A program made the translations under genes and the position numbers. Positions 44,663 to 54,194 of a stretch of DNA of 64,000 nucleotides are shown here, in pieces; the first letter of the stretch is position 1, and the number at the start of each line of letters is the position of its first letter. The notes under the pieces are model-generated. The model did not search any database and was not told where the DNA came from. It saw nothing but the letters and a program-made list of their open reading frames with translations. The DNA comes from Gelidibacter gilvus (GTDB lineage: Bacteria > Bacteroidota > Bacteroidia > Flavobacteriales > Flavobacteriaceae), in NCBI RefSeq assembly GCF_004115975.1, contig NZ_SDDZ01000001.1, forward strand, positions 434,001 through 498,000, written 5' to 3'.

Positions 44663-46660
44663 TTATTTATAACTTCTTTCTTTCACTTCAATATTTTCGT
44701 ATACCAAGTCCTCCTTATGAAGTACTGCGTCTTTTGGCGCTCCTTTATATTCCCATGCGGCAACATATTGGAATTCCGGACGTCTTAAAGCTTCGCCTTC
44801 TTCAGTTTGGAATTCTTCTCTAAAATGGCCTCCAGCAGATTCTTCTCTTTCAAGAGCATCTTTGGCAAAAAGTTCACCTAATTCTAAATAATCCGCAACG
44901 CGCATGGCTTTGGCCAATTCTTCATTGTACTCGTTTTGGATTCCTGGAACTCTTACATCCTTCCAGAATTCTTCACGAAGCGCTGCAATTTCAACAATGG
45001 CTTCTCTTAAACCTTGAGCATTTCTGGCCATTCCACACTTGTTCCACATGATTTTTCCAAGTCTCTTGTGGAAATGATCAACAGAATGTGCGCCATTATT
45101 ATTGATTAAGTGATCCAAATTGTCTTTTACACTTTTTTCTGCTTCATCAAATTCAGGAGAATCGGTTGGTATTTTACCAGTTCTAATATCTTGTGACAAA
45201 TAATCGCCAATGGTATAAGGCAAAACAAAATAGCCATCTGCCAAGCCTTGCATTAATGCCGATGCACCAAGACGGTTAGCACCGTGATCTGAGAAGTTAG
45301 CTTCTCCAATACAATAAAGCCCAGGGACATTGGTCATCAAGTTGTAATCTACCCAAAGACCGCCCATGGTATAGTGCACCGCAGGATAAATCATCATTGG
45401 GGTTTCATACGGATTCTGATCGACAATCTTCTCGTACATCTGGAAAAGGTTACCATATTTTTCTCTGATAACATCCTGCCCAAGTCTTTTGACGACCTTA
45501 GGGTCTTTTTCATCAAAACCTTTCACGTGCGCACGTTCTTTTCCGTAACGTTCAATAGCTGAAGCGAAATCCAGATAGACAGCTTCGCCAGTTTTGTTAA
45601 CACCGTAACCAGCATCACAACGTTCTTTAGCTGCACGAGAGGCCACATCACGAGGCACCAAGTTTCCAAAAGCCGGATAACGACGCTCTAAATAATAGTC
45701 TCTATTTTCTGCAGGAATATCTGTAGGTTTTAATTTGCCTTCTCTAATGGCCAATACATCATCCATGTTTTTTGGTACCCAAATACGACCGTCATTACGG
45801 AGCGATTCAGACATCAAAGTCAATTTAGATTGATGATCTCCAGAAACAGGAATACAGGTTGGGTGAATTTGCGTGTAACACGGATTTGCAAAGAAAGCAC
45901 CACGTTTGTGCGCTTTCCAAGCGGCAGTTACGTTACTTCCCATGGCATTAGTGGATAAGAAGAACACGTTTCCGTAACCTCCAGTACCCAAAACCACAGC
46001 ATGAGCAGAATGACGCTCAACTTCTCCGGTGACTAAATTTCTTGCGATAATGCCTCGCGCTTTTCCACCAACTACTACAACGTCCAACATTTCATGACGG
46101 TTGTACATGGTAATTTTTCCACGCCCAATTTGTCGGTTCATGGCTGAATAAGCACCTAATAATAACTGTTGACCTGTTTGACCGGCAGCATAAAAAGTAC
46201 GTGACACCAATACCCCACCAAAGGAGCGGTTGTCTAAATAGCCACCATATTCACGTGCAAAAGGAACCCCTTGTGCAACGCATTGGTCAATAATATTTGC
46301 CGAAACTTCGGCCAAACGATACACGTTGGCTTCTCGAGAACGGTAATCGCCACCTTTTACAGTATCATAAAATAATCTGTAGGTTGAGTCACCATCACCT
46401 TGATAGTTTTTAGCGGCATTAATCCCACCTTGTGCGGCAATAGAGTGCGCACGACGTGGTGAATCCTGAAAACAAAAAGCCTTTACGTTATAACCTAGCT
46501 CTGCCAAGGTTGCAGCCGCAGAGCCACCTGCCAATCCTGTTCCCACCACGATAACATCAATGTTACGTTTGTTTGCAGGGTTGACAAGGTCAATGTTGTT
46601 TTTATAATTAGTCCACTTATCAGCAAGTGGACCTTCTGGTATTTTAGAATCTAAAGCCAT
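44663..46660 (-). CDS. sdhA: Succinate dehydrogenase/fumarate reductase flavoprotein subunit
   Basis: 665 residues. FAD domain motif [20 protein letters not shown] near 37-56, covalent-FAD His in [20 protein letters not shown], the capping domain, and catalytic residues in the HPTCIP and [17 protein letters not shown] segments. Oxidises succinate to fumarate on the cytoplasmic face. Length (665) fits the Bacteroidota/epsilonproteobacterial-type enzyme. Second in the operon, 12 nt after sdhC. Confidence 0.97.
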   Translation of the reverse strand: MALDSKIPEGPLADKWTNYKNNIDLVNPANKRNIDVIVVGTGLAGGSAAATLAELGYNVKAFCFQDSPRRAHSIAAQGGINAAKNYQGDGDSTYRLFYDTVKGGDYRSREANVYRLAEVSANIIDQCVAQGVPFAREYGGYLDNRSFGGVLVSRTFYAAGQTGQQLLLGAYSAMNRQIGRGKITMYNRHEMLDVVVVGGKARGIIARNLVTGEVERHSAHAVVLGTGGYGNVFFLSTNAMGSNVTAAWKAHKRGAFFANPCYTQIHPTCIPVSGDHQSKLTLMSESLRNDGRIWVPKNMDDVLAIREGKLKPTDIPAENRDYYLERRYPAFGNLVPRDVASRAAKERCDAGYGVNKTGEAVYLDFASAIERYGKERAHVKGFDEKDPKVVKRLGQDVIREKYGNLFQMYEKIVDQNPYETPMMIYPAVHYTMGGLWVDYNLMTNVPGLYCIGEANFSDHGANRLGASALMQGLADGYFVLPYTIGDYLSQDIRTGKIPTDSPEFDEAEKSVKDNLDHLINNNGAHSVDHFHKRLGKIMWNKCGMARNAQGLREAIVEIAALREEFWKDVRVPGIQNEYNEELAKAMRVADYLELGELFAKDALEREESAGGHFREEFQTEEGEALRRPEFQYVAAWEYKGAPKDAVLHKEDLVYENIEVKERSYK

Positions 46661-46672
46661 ATTAGATGTTTT

Positions 46673-47344
46673 TTAGTTGAAGTGATGATAGAGAGCGATG
46701 AAAATAAATCCTAATGGGATGATGATGGCATAAGCCTTTCCAAATCCTCTTAATCCTCTTGTATATTTATTATTGGCGCCCACCGACTGAAATGCCGAAC
46801 TGAACCCATGTAATAAGTGCAATGCTAAAAACACAAACGCCAAACAATAAAGCGCTACGCGCCATACGTCCACAAATTTGTGCTGTAAGTGCTCAAAATA
46901 GCGATACTCACCATTTGGAAGCAATCCTGACATGTCGCCATCAATGAATTTCATTTGAATTTCTGGAAACCAAAAATCGTAAAAATGAAGTCCCAAGAAC
47001 AATAGAATTACTGCACCTGTGTAAATCATGTTTCTGCTCATCCAAGTAGAATTGGCATTGCCATTATATTTGACATACCCAATACTTCTTGCGTTTCTGT
47101 TTCTTATTTCCAGCACCATGCCCATCGCAAAGTGAAAAAGCACACCCAGAATTAAAATGGGTTGCGCAATATATTGTACGACCCAATTCGTTCCCATAAA
47201 GTGAGATACGTCGTTAAAAACGTCTGCACTGAATACAGAAAGCATATTAATTGCAAAATGTTGTACTAAGAAAATCATAAGGAAGAATGCCGAAAGCGCC
47301 ATGGCAAACTTTCTTCCAACTGAAGAATTAAAAATTCCGCCCAT
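46673..47344 (-). CDS. sdhC: Succinate dehydrogenase cytochrome b558 subunit
   Basis: 223 residues with five predicted membrane helices and several helix-embedded histidines (VQHFAINML, VLFHFAMG, HFYDFW, LHLLHG) that would ligate two haems b. A single b subunit with five helices is the type B form of Bacteroidota; no sdhD exists. It transfers electrons to menaquinone and starts the sdhCAB operon. A promoter with exact -7 match lies 25 nt upstream. Confidence 0.94.
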   Translation of the reverse strand: MGGIFNSSVGRKFAMALSAFFLMIFLVQHFAINMLSVFSADVFNDVSHFMGTNWVVQYIAQPILILGVLFHFAMGMVLEIRNRNARSIGYVKYNGNANSTWMSRNMIYTGAVILLFLGLHFYDFWFPEIQMKFIDGDMSGLLPNGEYRYFEHLQHKFVDVWRVALYCLAFVFLALHLLHGFSSAFQSVGANNKYTRGLRGFGKAYAIIIPLGFIFIALYHHFN

Positions 47345-47369
47345 ATTTTGTAGTTAGTTTAATGTGAGA

Positions 47370-47400
47370 CAAAGATACGTTTCAAACGATTGAATGCCAA
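47370..47400 (-). promoter_or_regulatory. Promoter of the sdh operon
   Basis: On the minus strand TTG (plus CAA 47398-47400), 20 nt, TATCTTTG (plus CAAAGATA 47370-47377). Confidence 0.7.
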
Positions 47401-47594
47401 GAAATAGATTTATTTATACTTATTTGGAATGAGTTTAATTAAAGAGAAGAATTCATCAATTTTGATAATCCAATCGGATCTTAAATACATTTGATTAATT
47501 TTTAAATTTAGCGATTAAGAGAACACCAGCAAAATTTGAGGTTAAAAGTTTCATAAAAAAGAATCTGACTTTTTTAAGCCCCTCTAAATCTGTA

Positions 47595-47602
47595 AATTTG
47601 TG
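47595..47602 (+). promoter_or_regulatory. -7 promoter element of the aminopeptidase P gene
   Basis: TAAATTTG, exact consensus, 14 nt before the ATG at 47617. No TTG at the expected distance. Confidence 0.5.
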
Positions 47603-47616
47603 AAAACGACAAATTC

Positions 47617-48909
47617 ATGAAATACGACAGAATAGATTCCAAGCTTTTTATAAACAACCGAAAAAACTTTATGGCTCAGATGAAGTCGAGCAGTTTGGCG
47701 GTTTTTAATTCCAATGATATCTATCCCATCAGTGCGGACAGTACCATGCCATTTCAGCAACACCGCGATATTTTTTATTTGAGCGGTGTGGATCAAGAAG
47801 AAAGTATACTGGTGCTTTTTCCTGATTGTCCAAAGGAAAAGCATCGTGAAATTTTATTTTTGAAAGAAACCAATGCTCATATTGCCGTTTGGGAAGGAGA
47901 GAAGTTGACAAAGGAAGCTGCTTTTAAAACGTCTGGTGTCAAAACTGTTTATTGGTTGCAAGACATGGAAAAAATCATGTTTGAATTGATGTCGCAATGT
48001 GATACCGTATATATCAATACCAACGAGCATTATCGTGCTAGCGTAGAAACGGAAACACGGGAAGACCGTTATACAAAATGGCTAAAAGAAAAATATCCTG
48101 CGCATTCTGTAGCGAAGAGCAATCCTATTTTGCAGCGTTTACGTTCTGTAAAAGATCAAATAGAACTTGATCTGATGCAAAAGGCTTGTGACATTACCGA
48201 AAAAGGCTTTAGAAGACTTTTAGGCTTTGTGAAACCAGGTGTTTGGGAATATGAGATTGAAGCAGAACTGATGCACGAATTTTTGCGCAACCGCTCCAAA
48301 GGATTTGCCTATACGCCGATTATAGCGGCTGGGAATAATGCGAATGTTTTGCATTATGTGGTCAATAATCAGCAATGTAAGGCAGGCGATTTGATTCTAT
48401 TGGATGTTGGTGCAGAATACGCCAACTATTCGAGTGACATGACAAGAACCATTCCAGTCTCCGGGAAATTTTCAAAACGTCAAAAAGAGGTTTACAATGC
48501 AGTTAACCGTGTGAAAAATGAAGCTCAAAAAATGTTGGTTCCTGGAACTATTTGGGCAGACTATCATATGGAAGTTGGAAAAATCATGACTTCAGAATTG
48601 TTGGGTTTAAAATTATTGGACAAAGCCGATGTTAAGAATGAAGACAAAGATTGGCCAGCCTACAAAAAATATTTTATGCACGGCACCAGTCATAATATTG
48701 GCTTGGATACGCATGACTACGGAATTTTGACCGAGCCAATGCAGGCGAATATGGTGTTTACCGTAGAACCTGGAATCTATATACCTGAAGAAGGCTTTGG
48801 CATTCGATTGGAAGATGATTTGGTGATTCAGAAAAAAGGAGAGCCATTTAATCTGATGGGCAACATCCCTATTGAGGCGGAAGAGATTGAAGAAATCATG
48901 AATTCGTAA
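47617..48909 (+). CDS. Xaa-Pro aminopeptidase (aminopeptidase P family)
   Basis: 430 residues: an N-terminal creatinase-like domain (about 1-160) and a C-terminal pita-bread metallopeptidase domain (about 175-428). Metal ligands are visible as LLDVGAEYANYSSDMTRTIP (two Asp), HGTSHNIGLDTHD (His), TVEPGIYIPEEG (Glu) and IRLEDDLVI (Glu). It removes N-terminal residues preceding proline from peptides, in the cytoplasm (no signal peptide), using two Mn2+ or similar ions. It is monocistronic and ends at a palindrome and an intrinsic terminator. Confidence 0.93.
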   Translation: MKYDRIDSKLFINNRKNFMAQMKSSSLAVFNSNDIYPISADSTMPFQQHRDIFYLSGVDQEESILVLFPDCPKEKHREILFLKETNAHIAVWEGEKLTKEAAFKTSGVKTVYWLQDMEKIMFELMSQCDTVYINTNEHYRASVETETREDRYTKWLKEKYPAHSVAKSNPILQRLRSVKDQIELDLMQKACDITEKGFRRLLGFVKPGVWEYEIEAELMHEFLRNRSKGFAYTPIIAAGNNANVLHYVVNNQQCKAGDLILLDVGAEYANYSSDMTRTIPVSGKFSKRQKEVYNAVNRVKNEAQKMLVPGTIWADYHMEVGKIMTSELLGLKLLDKADVKNEDKDWPAYKKYFMHGTSHNIGLDTHDYGILTEPMQANMVFTVEPGIYIPEEGFGIRLEDDLVIQKKGEPFNLMGNIPIEAEEIEEIMNS

Positions 48910-48913
48910 AATA

Positions 48914-48973
48914 ATTATAGTAGAGGCTCTTTGCAAAGAGCCTCTACACTTTGCAAAGAGCCTCTACTATAAT
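48914..48973. repeat. 25-bp perfect inverted repeat containing a 28-nt perfect palindrome
   Basis: Arms 48914-48938 and 48949-48973 are exact complements. 48920-48947 is itself a palindrome (GTAGAGGCTCTTTG and its complement). Two alternative folds are possible. It follows the aminopeptidase stop by 4 nt. Confidence 0.85.
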
Positions 48974-48976
48974 CCC

Positions 48977-49030
48977 AACCTGATTGGTTTCCAGGCAAAA
49001 TAATGCGGAAACATCAATCAGGTTTTTTTA
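48977..49030 (+). terminator. Intrinsic terminator of the aminopeptidase P gene
   Basis: Arms AACCTGATTG (then GTTTCC) and (GGAAAC then) CAATCAGGTT, followed by TTTTTTA on the plus strand. Confidence 0.8.
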
Positions 49031-50353
49031 TTATGCCGGCACCAAATCAAACACATATCTATTGAGTTTTCTCAAAGTTTCAATCTTATCGCCGGTATTG
49101 ATCAATAAAGAAATATTGTTGCTACTGCCGCCATAAGAAATCATTCTAACGTTGACATCTTGCAGAATCTGGAATAATTTTGGCGTATCTGGGTGATAGA
49201 CGATATGATGTCCAACAAGGCAAACGATCGTTCTAAAACTATCGACTTCTACCTTTGCAAATTTCTCCAATTCAGTTACAATTTCAGACAGATTTTTGGT
49301 GTCATCAATCGTGAGTGATATGGCGATCTCTGAAGTTGTAATCATGTCAATGGACGTTTCGTGTTTCTCGAAAATCTCAAATACTTTTTTTAAGAATCCG
49401 TGTGCCAATAGCATTCTGGCCGATTTTATTTTGATGGCCGTAATACCATCTTTGGCAGCAATGGCTTTAATGCCGTCGCCATGAATGTCATTAGTGATTA
49501 ATGTGCCATGTGCAGCGGGTGAGTTGGTATCCTTTAAACGTACCGGAATGTCTAAGTCACGTACAGGTGTGACCGTTTGTGGATGTAAAATCTTCGCTCC
49601 AAAATAGGCTAATTCTGCCGCCTCATCAAATGAAAGATTAGAAATGGCATGAGTGTCTGGAACAAACCGCGGATCGTTATTATGGAAACCATCAATATCC
49701 GTCCAGATTTGAACTTCTTTAGCGTGTAAAGCAGCGCCAATAATGGTTGCGGTATAATCGCTTCCACCACGCTGTAAGTTGGCAATCTCTCCCTCGGCAT
49801 CCAAACAAATGAACCCTTGGGTAATATAGATATCAGCCTGAGGAAGTTCATTAATGATCCGATTGAAATTTTGACGAATGTAAAAATTGTCGGGTTCATT
49901 GTATTTATCTATCCGCATAAAATCCAAAGCAGGCAATAAAGCAGCATTTAGACCTTCCTGCAGTAAAAATCGGCTAAAAATGAAGGTGGACAACAATTCG
50001 CCTTGGGCTACTATTTTATTAGAAAGCGACGTCGAATAATTGACGTTGACAGTTGCTTTAAGCGTGTCGAAAATGGAACTAACATATGCTTCTGCTTCAT
50101 TTCTTAGATCACTTTGATGGATTAATTGATGCACCGTTTGTATATAAGATTTGTGAAGATCAGAAATCAGATCCAATGCGTTTTCTATCTCTTTAAACTT
50201 TATGCACTCTGAAATAGTGACCAGCGCATTGGTAGTTCCTGACATTGCAGATAATACGACCACCTTACATTGACCATCGTCGATAATGTTTTTGACATTG
50301 GTCATATTTTCTATTGACCCGACTGATGTGCCTCCAAATTTTAATACGAGCAT
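49031..50353 (-). CDS. lysC: Aspartate kinase
   Basis: 440 residues phosphorylating aspartate at the head of the lysine, threonine and methionine pathway. N-terminal kinase signature VLKFGGTSVGS; the substrate/ATP region QRGGSDYTATIIGAAL and WTDIDGFHNNDPRFVPDT near 200-230; two C-terminal ACT-like domains (about 295-440) for allosteric feedback. It is the monofunctional form, not fused to homoserine dehydrogenase. It is divergent from the ACT-like gene at 50456, with a 100-nt shared promoter region. Confidence 0.9.
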   Translation of the reverse strand: MLVLKFGGTSVGSIENMTNVKNIIDDGQCKVVVLSAMSGTTNALVTISECIKFKEIENALDLISDLHKSYIQTVHQLIHQSDLRNEAEAYVSSIFDTLKATVNVNYSTSLSNKIVAQGELLSTFIFSRFLLQEGLNAALLPALDFMRIDKYNEPDNFYIRQNFNRIINELPQADIYITQGFICLDAEGEIANLQRGGSDYTATIIGAALHAKEVQIWTDIDGFHNNDPRFVPDTHAISNLSFDEAAELAYFGAKILHPQTVTPVRDLDIPVRLKDTNSPAAHGTLITNDIHGDGIKAIAAKDGITAIKIKSARMLLAHGFLKKVFEIFEKHETSIDMITTSEIAISLTIDDTKNLSEIVTELEKFAKVEVDSFRTIVCLVGHHIVYHPDTPKLFQILQDVNVRMISYGGSSNNISLLINTGDKIETLRKLNRYVFDLVPA

Positions 50354-50373
50354 AATTTTAATTTTTTATCGGG

Positions 50374-50403
50374 CGAAAATAGGCGCAACATTTCTTTCTA
50401 CAA
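50374..50403 (-). promoter_or_regulatory. Probable promoter of the aspartate kinase gene
   Basis: Minus strand TTG (plus 50401-50403), 19 nt, TATTTTCG (plus 50374-50381; one mismatch to TAnnTTTG). Confidence 0.45.
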
Positions 50404-50455
50404 TGAAAATTAAAAAATTTGACTAATTTTACACAAAATGTTATATATTTAACAA

Positions 50456-51112
50456 ATGCGTACAATTACTGCTTGTGTCAATGAGATTTTAATTGCTCAA
50501 CCTTTTTTGGAAGAAGCATTGTCCAGAGGTATTATCAATTATTCTGCCTTGGCGGAAGAGTTGGTGGTTCCCATTAGTGAGATGTTGAAAAAACCGATAA
50601 AATCTGGAGCCGTTATGATGGCGTTGCGCCGATACCAATCACCTATGGATTTTGGAAACTCCCAAAAACTCAAACGCGTGATTCAAAACTTAGGCGATAT
50701 TACCGTAAGATCCAATTTAACCGATTTCACCTTTCAAAATTCAAAAACCTTAAGCTATAGCCACTCCAAAATACTGGAACAAATGGATAGTTATTCTAAT
50801 GTGTTCTATGCGTTTACTCGGGGTATTTACGAGAGTAATATCATCATCTCAACGTCTCAGAAACATAATATTCTAAAGAGTTTTCACAATGAGATTTTAC
50901 TGGGAGAAAAAGCTGAGTTATCGGCGATTACCATAAGCCTGCCTTCTGATAATTCTAAAGTGACAGGTCTTTATTATCAGATTTTTAAACGTTTGGCTTG
51001 GGAAGGGATTGCACTCTATGAAGTCGTTTCTACAACCAACGAATTTACCATTCTGGTGGAGGATGAAGTGGTAGACAAGGCGTTTTCGGTTATGAAGCGT
51101 TTGAAGGATTAA
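50456..51112 (+). CDS. Uncharacterised regulator-like protein with C-terminal ACT-like domain
   Basis: 218 residues, no membrane helix or signal. The N-terminus (about 1-75: CVNEILIAQPFLEEALSRGI, NYSALAEELVVPISEML) looks like a helical domain similar to winged-helix starts. The C-terminal half (about 80-218) has an ACT-like beta-alpha-beta pattern (VTGLYYQIFKRLAWEGIALY, TTNEFTILVEDEVVDKAFSV) as in ligand-sensing amino-acid regulators. It is divergently transcribed from aspartate kinase and convergent with BrnQ, overlapping its 3' end by 23 nt. An amino-acid-sensing role is inferred; the family is not identified. Confidence 0.55.
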   Translation: MRTITACVNEILIAQPFLEEALSRGIINYSALAEELVVPISEMLKKPIKSGAVMMALRRYQSPMDFGNSQKLKRVIQNLGDITVRSNLTDFTFQNSKTLSYSHSKILEQMDSYSNVFYAFTRGIYESNIIISTSQKHNILKSFHNEILLGEKAELSAITISLPSDNSKVTGLYYQIFKRLAWEGIALYEVVSTTNEFTILVEDEVVDKAFSVMKRLKD

Positions 51113-52373
51113 AGTGTTCAAATCCATTCAAGATCATAAACATTAGAAGTGAAGGTATCATCCAACCCAAATTGAATTGCGCCAATGGAATAAAATCGAT
51201 GACAGCGTTCAAGTTTTCCGAAGGCATCAATATTTTCAGAAAATCAGGGATGCTAAATATAAATGCAGTGATAACAACCCCTCTAAAAACTAAGGATGTT
51301 GCCCATTTTTCTGGAATGGTATTCAGCAAAATTAAAATGACGGTAATGGGATAAATAAACATCAGCGCAGGAATAGCGATGTCAATGATATATCCAACAT
51401 CAAACTGGCCCATCACTACGCCTAATAAACTTCCTATGATTGCGGTTAACGTATACGCCTGTTTAGAGTTATTGAATAAGCCTTTAAAATAATCGGCGGT
51501 ACCTGTGATGATGCCCACGGCAGTGGTAAAACACGCCAAAGCAATTAAAATACTGAGTAAGCTTGCACCTGCGCTTCCGAGTGTTTTATTTCCTAATGCC
51601 AAGAGCAGTTCTGGTCTTGTGATAGTGGATGGAAATTCTGAATTGTGCAATGATCCTATCAAAATAAGACCAGTATAAATAACGAACAATCCAATGCCAG
51701 CTACCAATCCAGCCTTGAAAATTAATTGCCTTTTTACCGCAAAGGATTGTGAATTGTTTAAGTTGATGGAGATGATCAATACGGCTCCTACTACCATGGC
51801 TGCAAGGGCATCAAAGGTTTGATAGCCTTCTAAAATACCATCCACTAAAGGCATTTGGAGTTGTGATGGCTGCATGGTATCTGCAGGTATAAAAACAGCA
51901 ATACCTATGATAGCTAACAATATGGCAATAATGATAGGTGTTAGGTATTTGCCCAAGAGGTCCAAAACTTTTGAGCGATTCATCACAAAAATAAACACCA
52001 AGATAAAATAGATGCTGCTGGTGAGTAAGCCGCTGCTCTTAAAAAATGGCGCAATCGCCATTTCGTGGGTTACGGATGCCGTTCTTGGTGCAGGTAATAT
52101 AATGCAGATGGCATAAACCAATATACAATAGATGATACTGAATACATGGGATACTTTTTTACCAAAATCGTACATCGTGCCCTGTAATCTGGCGTGTGCG
52201 ATAATACCTAATATGGGAATTGCCACTGCAGTAATCACAAAGCCGATGGTCACCAAAAACCAATCAGGACCTGCATTGAATCCTAAAAACGGTGGTAATA
52301 TTAAATTTCCAGCGCCAAAAAACATCGAAAATAATGCGAAGCCGGTAATAAGTATGTCCTTCGTTTTATTCAT
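51090..52373 (-). CDS. brnQ: Branched-chain amino acid transporter (LIVCS family, BrnQ)
   Basis: 427 residues with about 12 predicted membrane helices and the family N-terminus FALFSMFFGAGNLILPPFLG. BrnQ proteins import leucine, isoleucine and valine with Na+ or H+. The 3' end overlaps that of the ACT-like gene by 23 nt, so antisense effects are possible. Next to aspartate kinase and the ACT-like protein this forms an amino-acid neighbourhood. Upstream, its start is 54 nt from the promoter of the next hydrolase gene. Confidence 0.9.
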   Translation of the reverse strand: MNKTKDILITGFALFSMFFGAGNLILPPFLGFNAGPDWFLVTIGFVITAVAIPILGIIAHARLQGTMYDFGKKVSHVFSIIYCILVYAICIILPAPRTASVTHEMAIAPFFKSSGLLTSSIYFILVFIFVMNRSKVLDLLGKYLTPIIIAILLAIIGIAVFIPADTMQPSQLQMPLVDGILEGYQTFDALAAMVVGAVLIISINLNNSQSFAVKRQLIFKAGLVAGIGLFVIYTGLILIGSLHNSEFPSTITRPELLLALGNKTLGSAGASLLSILIALACFTTAVGIITGTADYFKGLFNNSKQAYTLTAIIGSLLGVVMGQFDVGYIIDIAIPALMFIYPITVILILLNTIPEKWATSLVFRGVVITAFIFSIPDFLKILMPSENLNAVIDFIPLAQFNLGWMIPSLLMFMILNGFEHFNPSNAS

Positions 52374-52402
52374 GTCATAATTAATATAATGTCTTCACGG
52401 TT

Positions 52403-52434
52403 TTGCTTCACGCCTCAAACTCTTTATATCTTTG
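52403..52434 (+). promoter_or_regulatory. Promoter of the alpha/beta hydrolase gene
   Basis: TTG (52403-52405), 21 nt, TATCTTTG (52427-52434, exact). It supports the ATG at 52452, 17 nt downstream, over the ATG at 52389. Confidence 0.65.
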
Positions 52435-52451
52435 CCGAATATAGTTCAAAT

Positions 52452-53228
52452 ATGATTTTAGAATACAAAAATATACCAATTTATTATAATGATGAAGGCC
52501 AAGGAAAGGCGGTAGTTTTGCTTCATGGTTTTTTGGAAACCTCTGCCATGTGGAAAGATTTGGTTGCAGAAATTGGAACTAGCCATCGGATTATTACCAT
52601 AGATTTATTGGGGCACGGAAAAACGGGTTGTTTGGGCTATATCCATACTATGGAAATGATGGCTGATGCGGTTGTGTTTGTTTTGGAGCATTTGAAGATT
52701 GAAAAGTCATTTGTTATCGGACATTCTATGGGTGGTTATGTCGCTTTGGCATTTGCTGAAGTTTTTCCTGAAAAGTTTTATGGTCTTTGCTTGATGAATT
52801 CTACCCCATTTGCAGATAGTCTTGAACGTCAAATTAATAGAGGTCGTGCTATTAAAGTTGTAAAACAAAATCATAAGAATTTCATAAGGATGTCAATTTC
52901 CAATTTGTTGAACCCTGAACATAAAGAACAGTTTGTCGATGAAATTGAGTCAATAATGGTGGATGCCATGGATTTGCCAGTTCAAGGAATTGTTGCTGCG
53001 TTGGAAGGAATGAAAATTAGAAAAGACAGAAGATTTGTACTTGAACAACTAGAGGCTAACAAAATGATTATTTTAGGTCGTAAAGACCCTGTTCTTGAAT
53101 TTGATAGCTTAAGCGCACAACTCATTGGATTAGAGGTTGAAATTGTTGAGTTTCCTGACGGGCATATGTCACATATTGAAAATAAACACGAATTTACTTA
53201 CATTATAAAACGCTTTATCGAAAATTGA
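52452..53228 (+). CDS. Alpha/beta hydrolase (cytoplasmic)
   Basis: About 258 residues from ATG 52452. Oxyanion segment VVLLHGFLETSAMWKD, nucleophile in VIGHSMGGY (Ser92), likely acid Asp in MIILGRKDPV and catalytic His in FPDGHMSHIENK. The family includes 2-succinyl-6-hydroxy-cyclohexadiene carboxylate synthases, esterases and lactonases. The plain fold and lack of signal peptide indicate a cytoplasmic enzyme of unknown substrate. It is followed on the same strand by three small zinc-ribbon genes, 60 nt away. Confidence 0.85.
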   Translation: MILEYKNIPIYYNDEGQGKAVVLLHGFLETSAMWKDLVAEIGTSHRIITIDLLGHGKTGCLGYIHTMEMMADAVVFVLEHLKIEKSFVIGHSMGGYVALAFAEVFPEKFYGLCLMNSTPFADSLERQINRGRAIKVVKQNHKNFIRMSISNLLNPEHKEQFVDEIESIMVDAMDLPVQGIVAALEGMKIRKDRRFVLEQLEANKMIILGRKDPVLEFDSLSAQLIGLEVEIVEFPDGHMSHIENKHEFTYIIKRFIEN

Positions 53229-53289
53229 TACGTTTTGACGTTAGTTTGAATTATTATTTTTAAGTTAGGCATCTCTAACTAAGACAACC

Positions 53290-53553
53290 ATGAAAAAAAC
53301 CAGTAATGCCCCAGCTCCTATGAAGCTTTATTGCAGCCTTTTTGGTCACAATTATGAGGTTTCAAAAAAAGTCACTTCGCACGTAAAAGAATATACCTGC
53401 AAGTGTTGTAAAAGACAACTCACCACCAATAGTAACGGTGATTTAACAGAGTTAACACCTAAGTTTAAAGAAATCAATTCTATTTTGGAAGAGATGTACC
53501 TGCGAAGAACGCTCCGTTCACAGGAGAAAGCGTACAGTACATCGATATATTAG
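53290..53553 (+). CDS. Small zinc-ribbon-like protein, copy 1
   Basis: 87 residues; an internal start at 53320 (MKLYCSLFGHNYEV) would match the length of its two neighbours. Pattern: C-x4-H (CSLFGH) then CKCCKRQLTT, giving Cys and His that could hold one Zn, followed by the conserved NGDLTELTPKFKEINSIL and a basic tail. It resembles DUF1660-type small phage-like zinc proteins. First of three tandem paralogues after the hydrolase gene. The function is unknown; a nucleic-acid-binding accessory role is conceivable. Confidence 0.7.
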   Translation: MKKTSNAPAPMKLYCSLFGHNYEVSKKVTSHVKEYTCKCCKRQLTTNSNGDLTELTPKFKEINSILEEMYLRRTLRSQEKAYSTSIY

Positions 53554-53630
53554 AATTTGAGATTGGCTTATTGCTTTGATTTATATATATTTAGATATCC
53601 TCTAAAGTAATAATTAAAACATATAGCCAA

Positions 53631-53864
53631 GTGAAAACAGTTTATTGTTCTATTTTTGGGCATAACTATGTTGTTTCCAAAAAAATCACGTTTCACGTCA
53701 ATGAGTATAAATGTACACATTGCCGTGCACAAATGACCACTGATAGCAACGGCGAATTAACACCGTTGACCCCAAAGTTCAAGGAAATCAACTCTGTACT
53801 TGAACGTATCCATAAAAGAAGAAAAATTAAAAGATTGGAAGGCTTGCTCATTTTTGAGCATTGA
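53631..53864 (+). CDS. Small zinc-ribbon-like protein, copy 2
   Basis: 77 residues starting at GTG. Same signature as copy 1: YCSIFGHNYVVSKK, EYKCTHCRAQMTTDSNGELT, LTPKFKEINSVLERI, with CxxC in place of CxCC. The tail is basic (HKRRKIKRLEG). 77 nt after copy 1, probably the same transcript. Confidence 0.7.
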   Translation: MKTVYCSIFGHNYVVSKKITFHVNEYKCTHCRAQMTTDSNGELTPLTPKFKEINSVLERIHKRRKIKRLEGLLIFEH

Positions 53865-53876
53865 TCTATAGTCTGA

Positions 53877-54090
53877 TTAATTGCTTTCTCCTAAGCTCAG
53901 CTTAAATTCACTTATAACGTGATTTAAAAAGCTTGAAAAATCTGATAGAATTTTCCGCTTTATAAACTCCTCAAACTGGTTTTGAGATGTCTCAGTGTGT
54001 CCAAATTTAAAATCTTAAACTCACCGATCTTCCAGTTCTTAAAATCAATTCTGTATTCCGAACTTGTCGGAATCTGTGGTAGGCTACACT
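53877..54090 (-). pseudogene. Possible decayed coding fragment between zinc-ribbon genes
   Basis: On the minus strand, EYRIDFKNWKIGEFKILNLD is open in one frame (to about 53960), then TSQNQFEEFIKRKILSDFSS in another frame to a stop at 53877. Both segments look like protein sequence, implying a frameshifted remnant. The family is unknown and coding origin is uncertain. The rest of the gap up to 54194 shows nothing. Confidence 0.3.
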
Positions 54091-54194
54091 ACCATAATGC
54101 GTCTCTATATTCGTTTTATTAAAAACTTAACACATAATTTTCTCAATTGTAATTCGTTTTGATTACCATGTCCGTAGTCCTTAAATCTTGAGTT

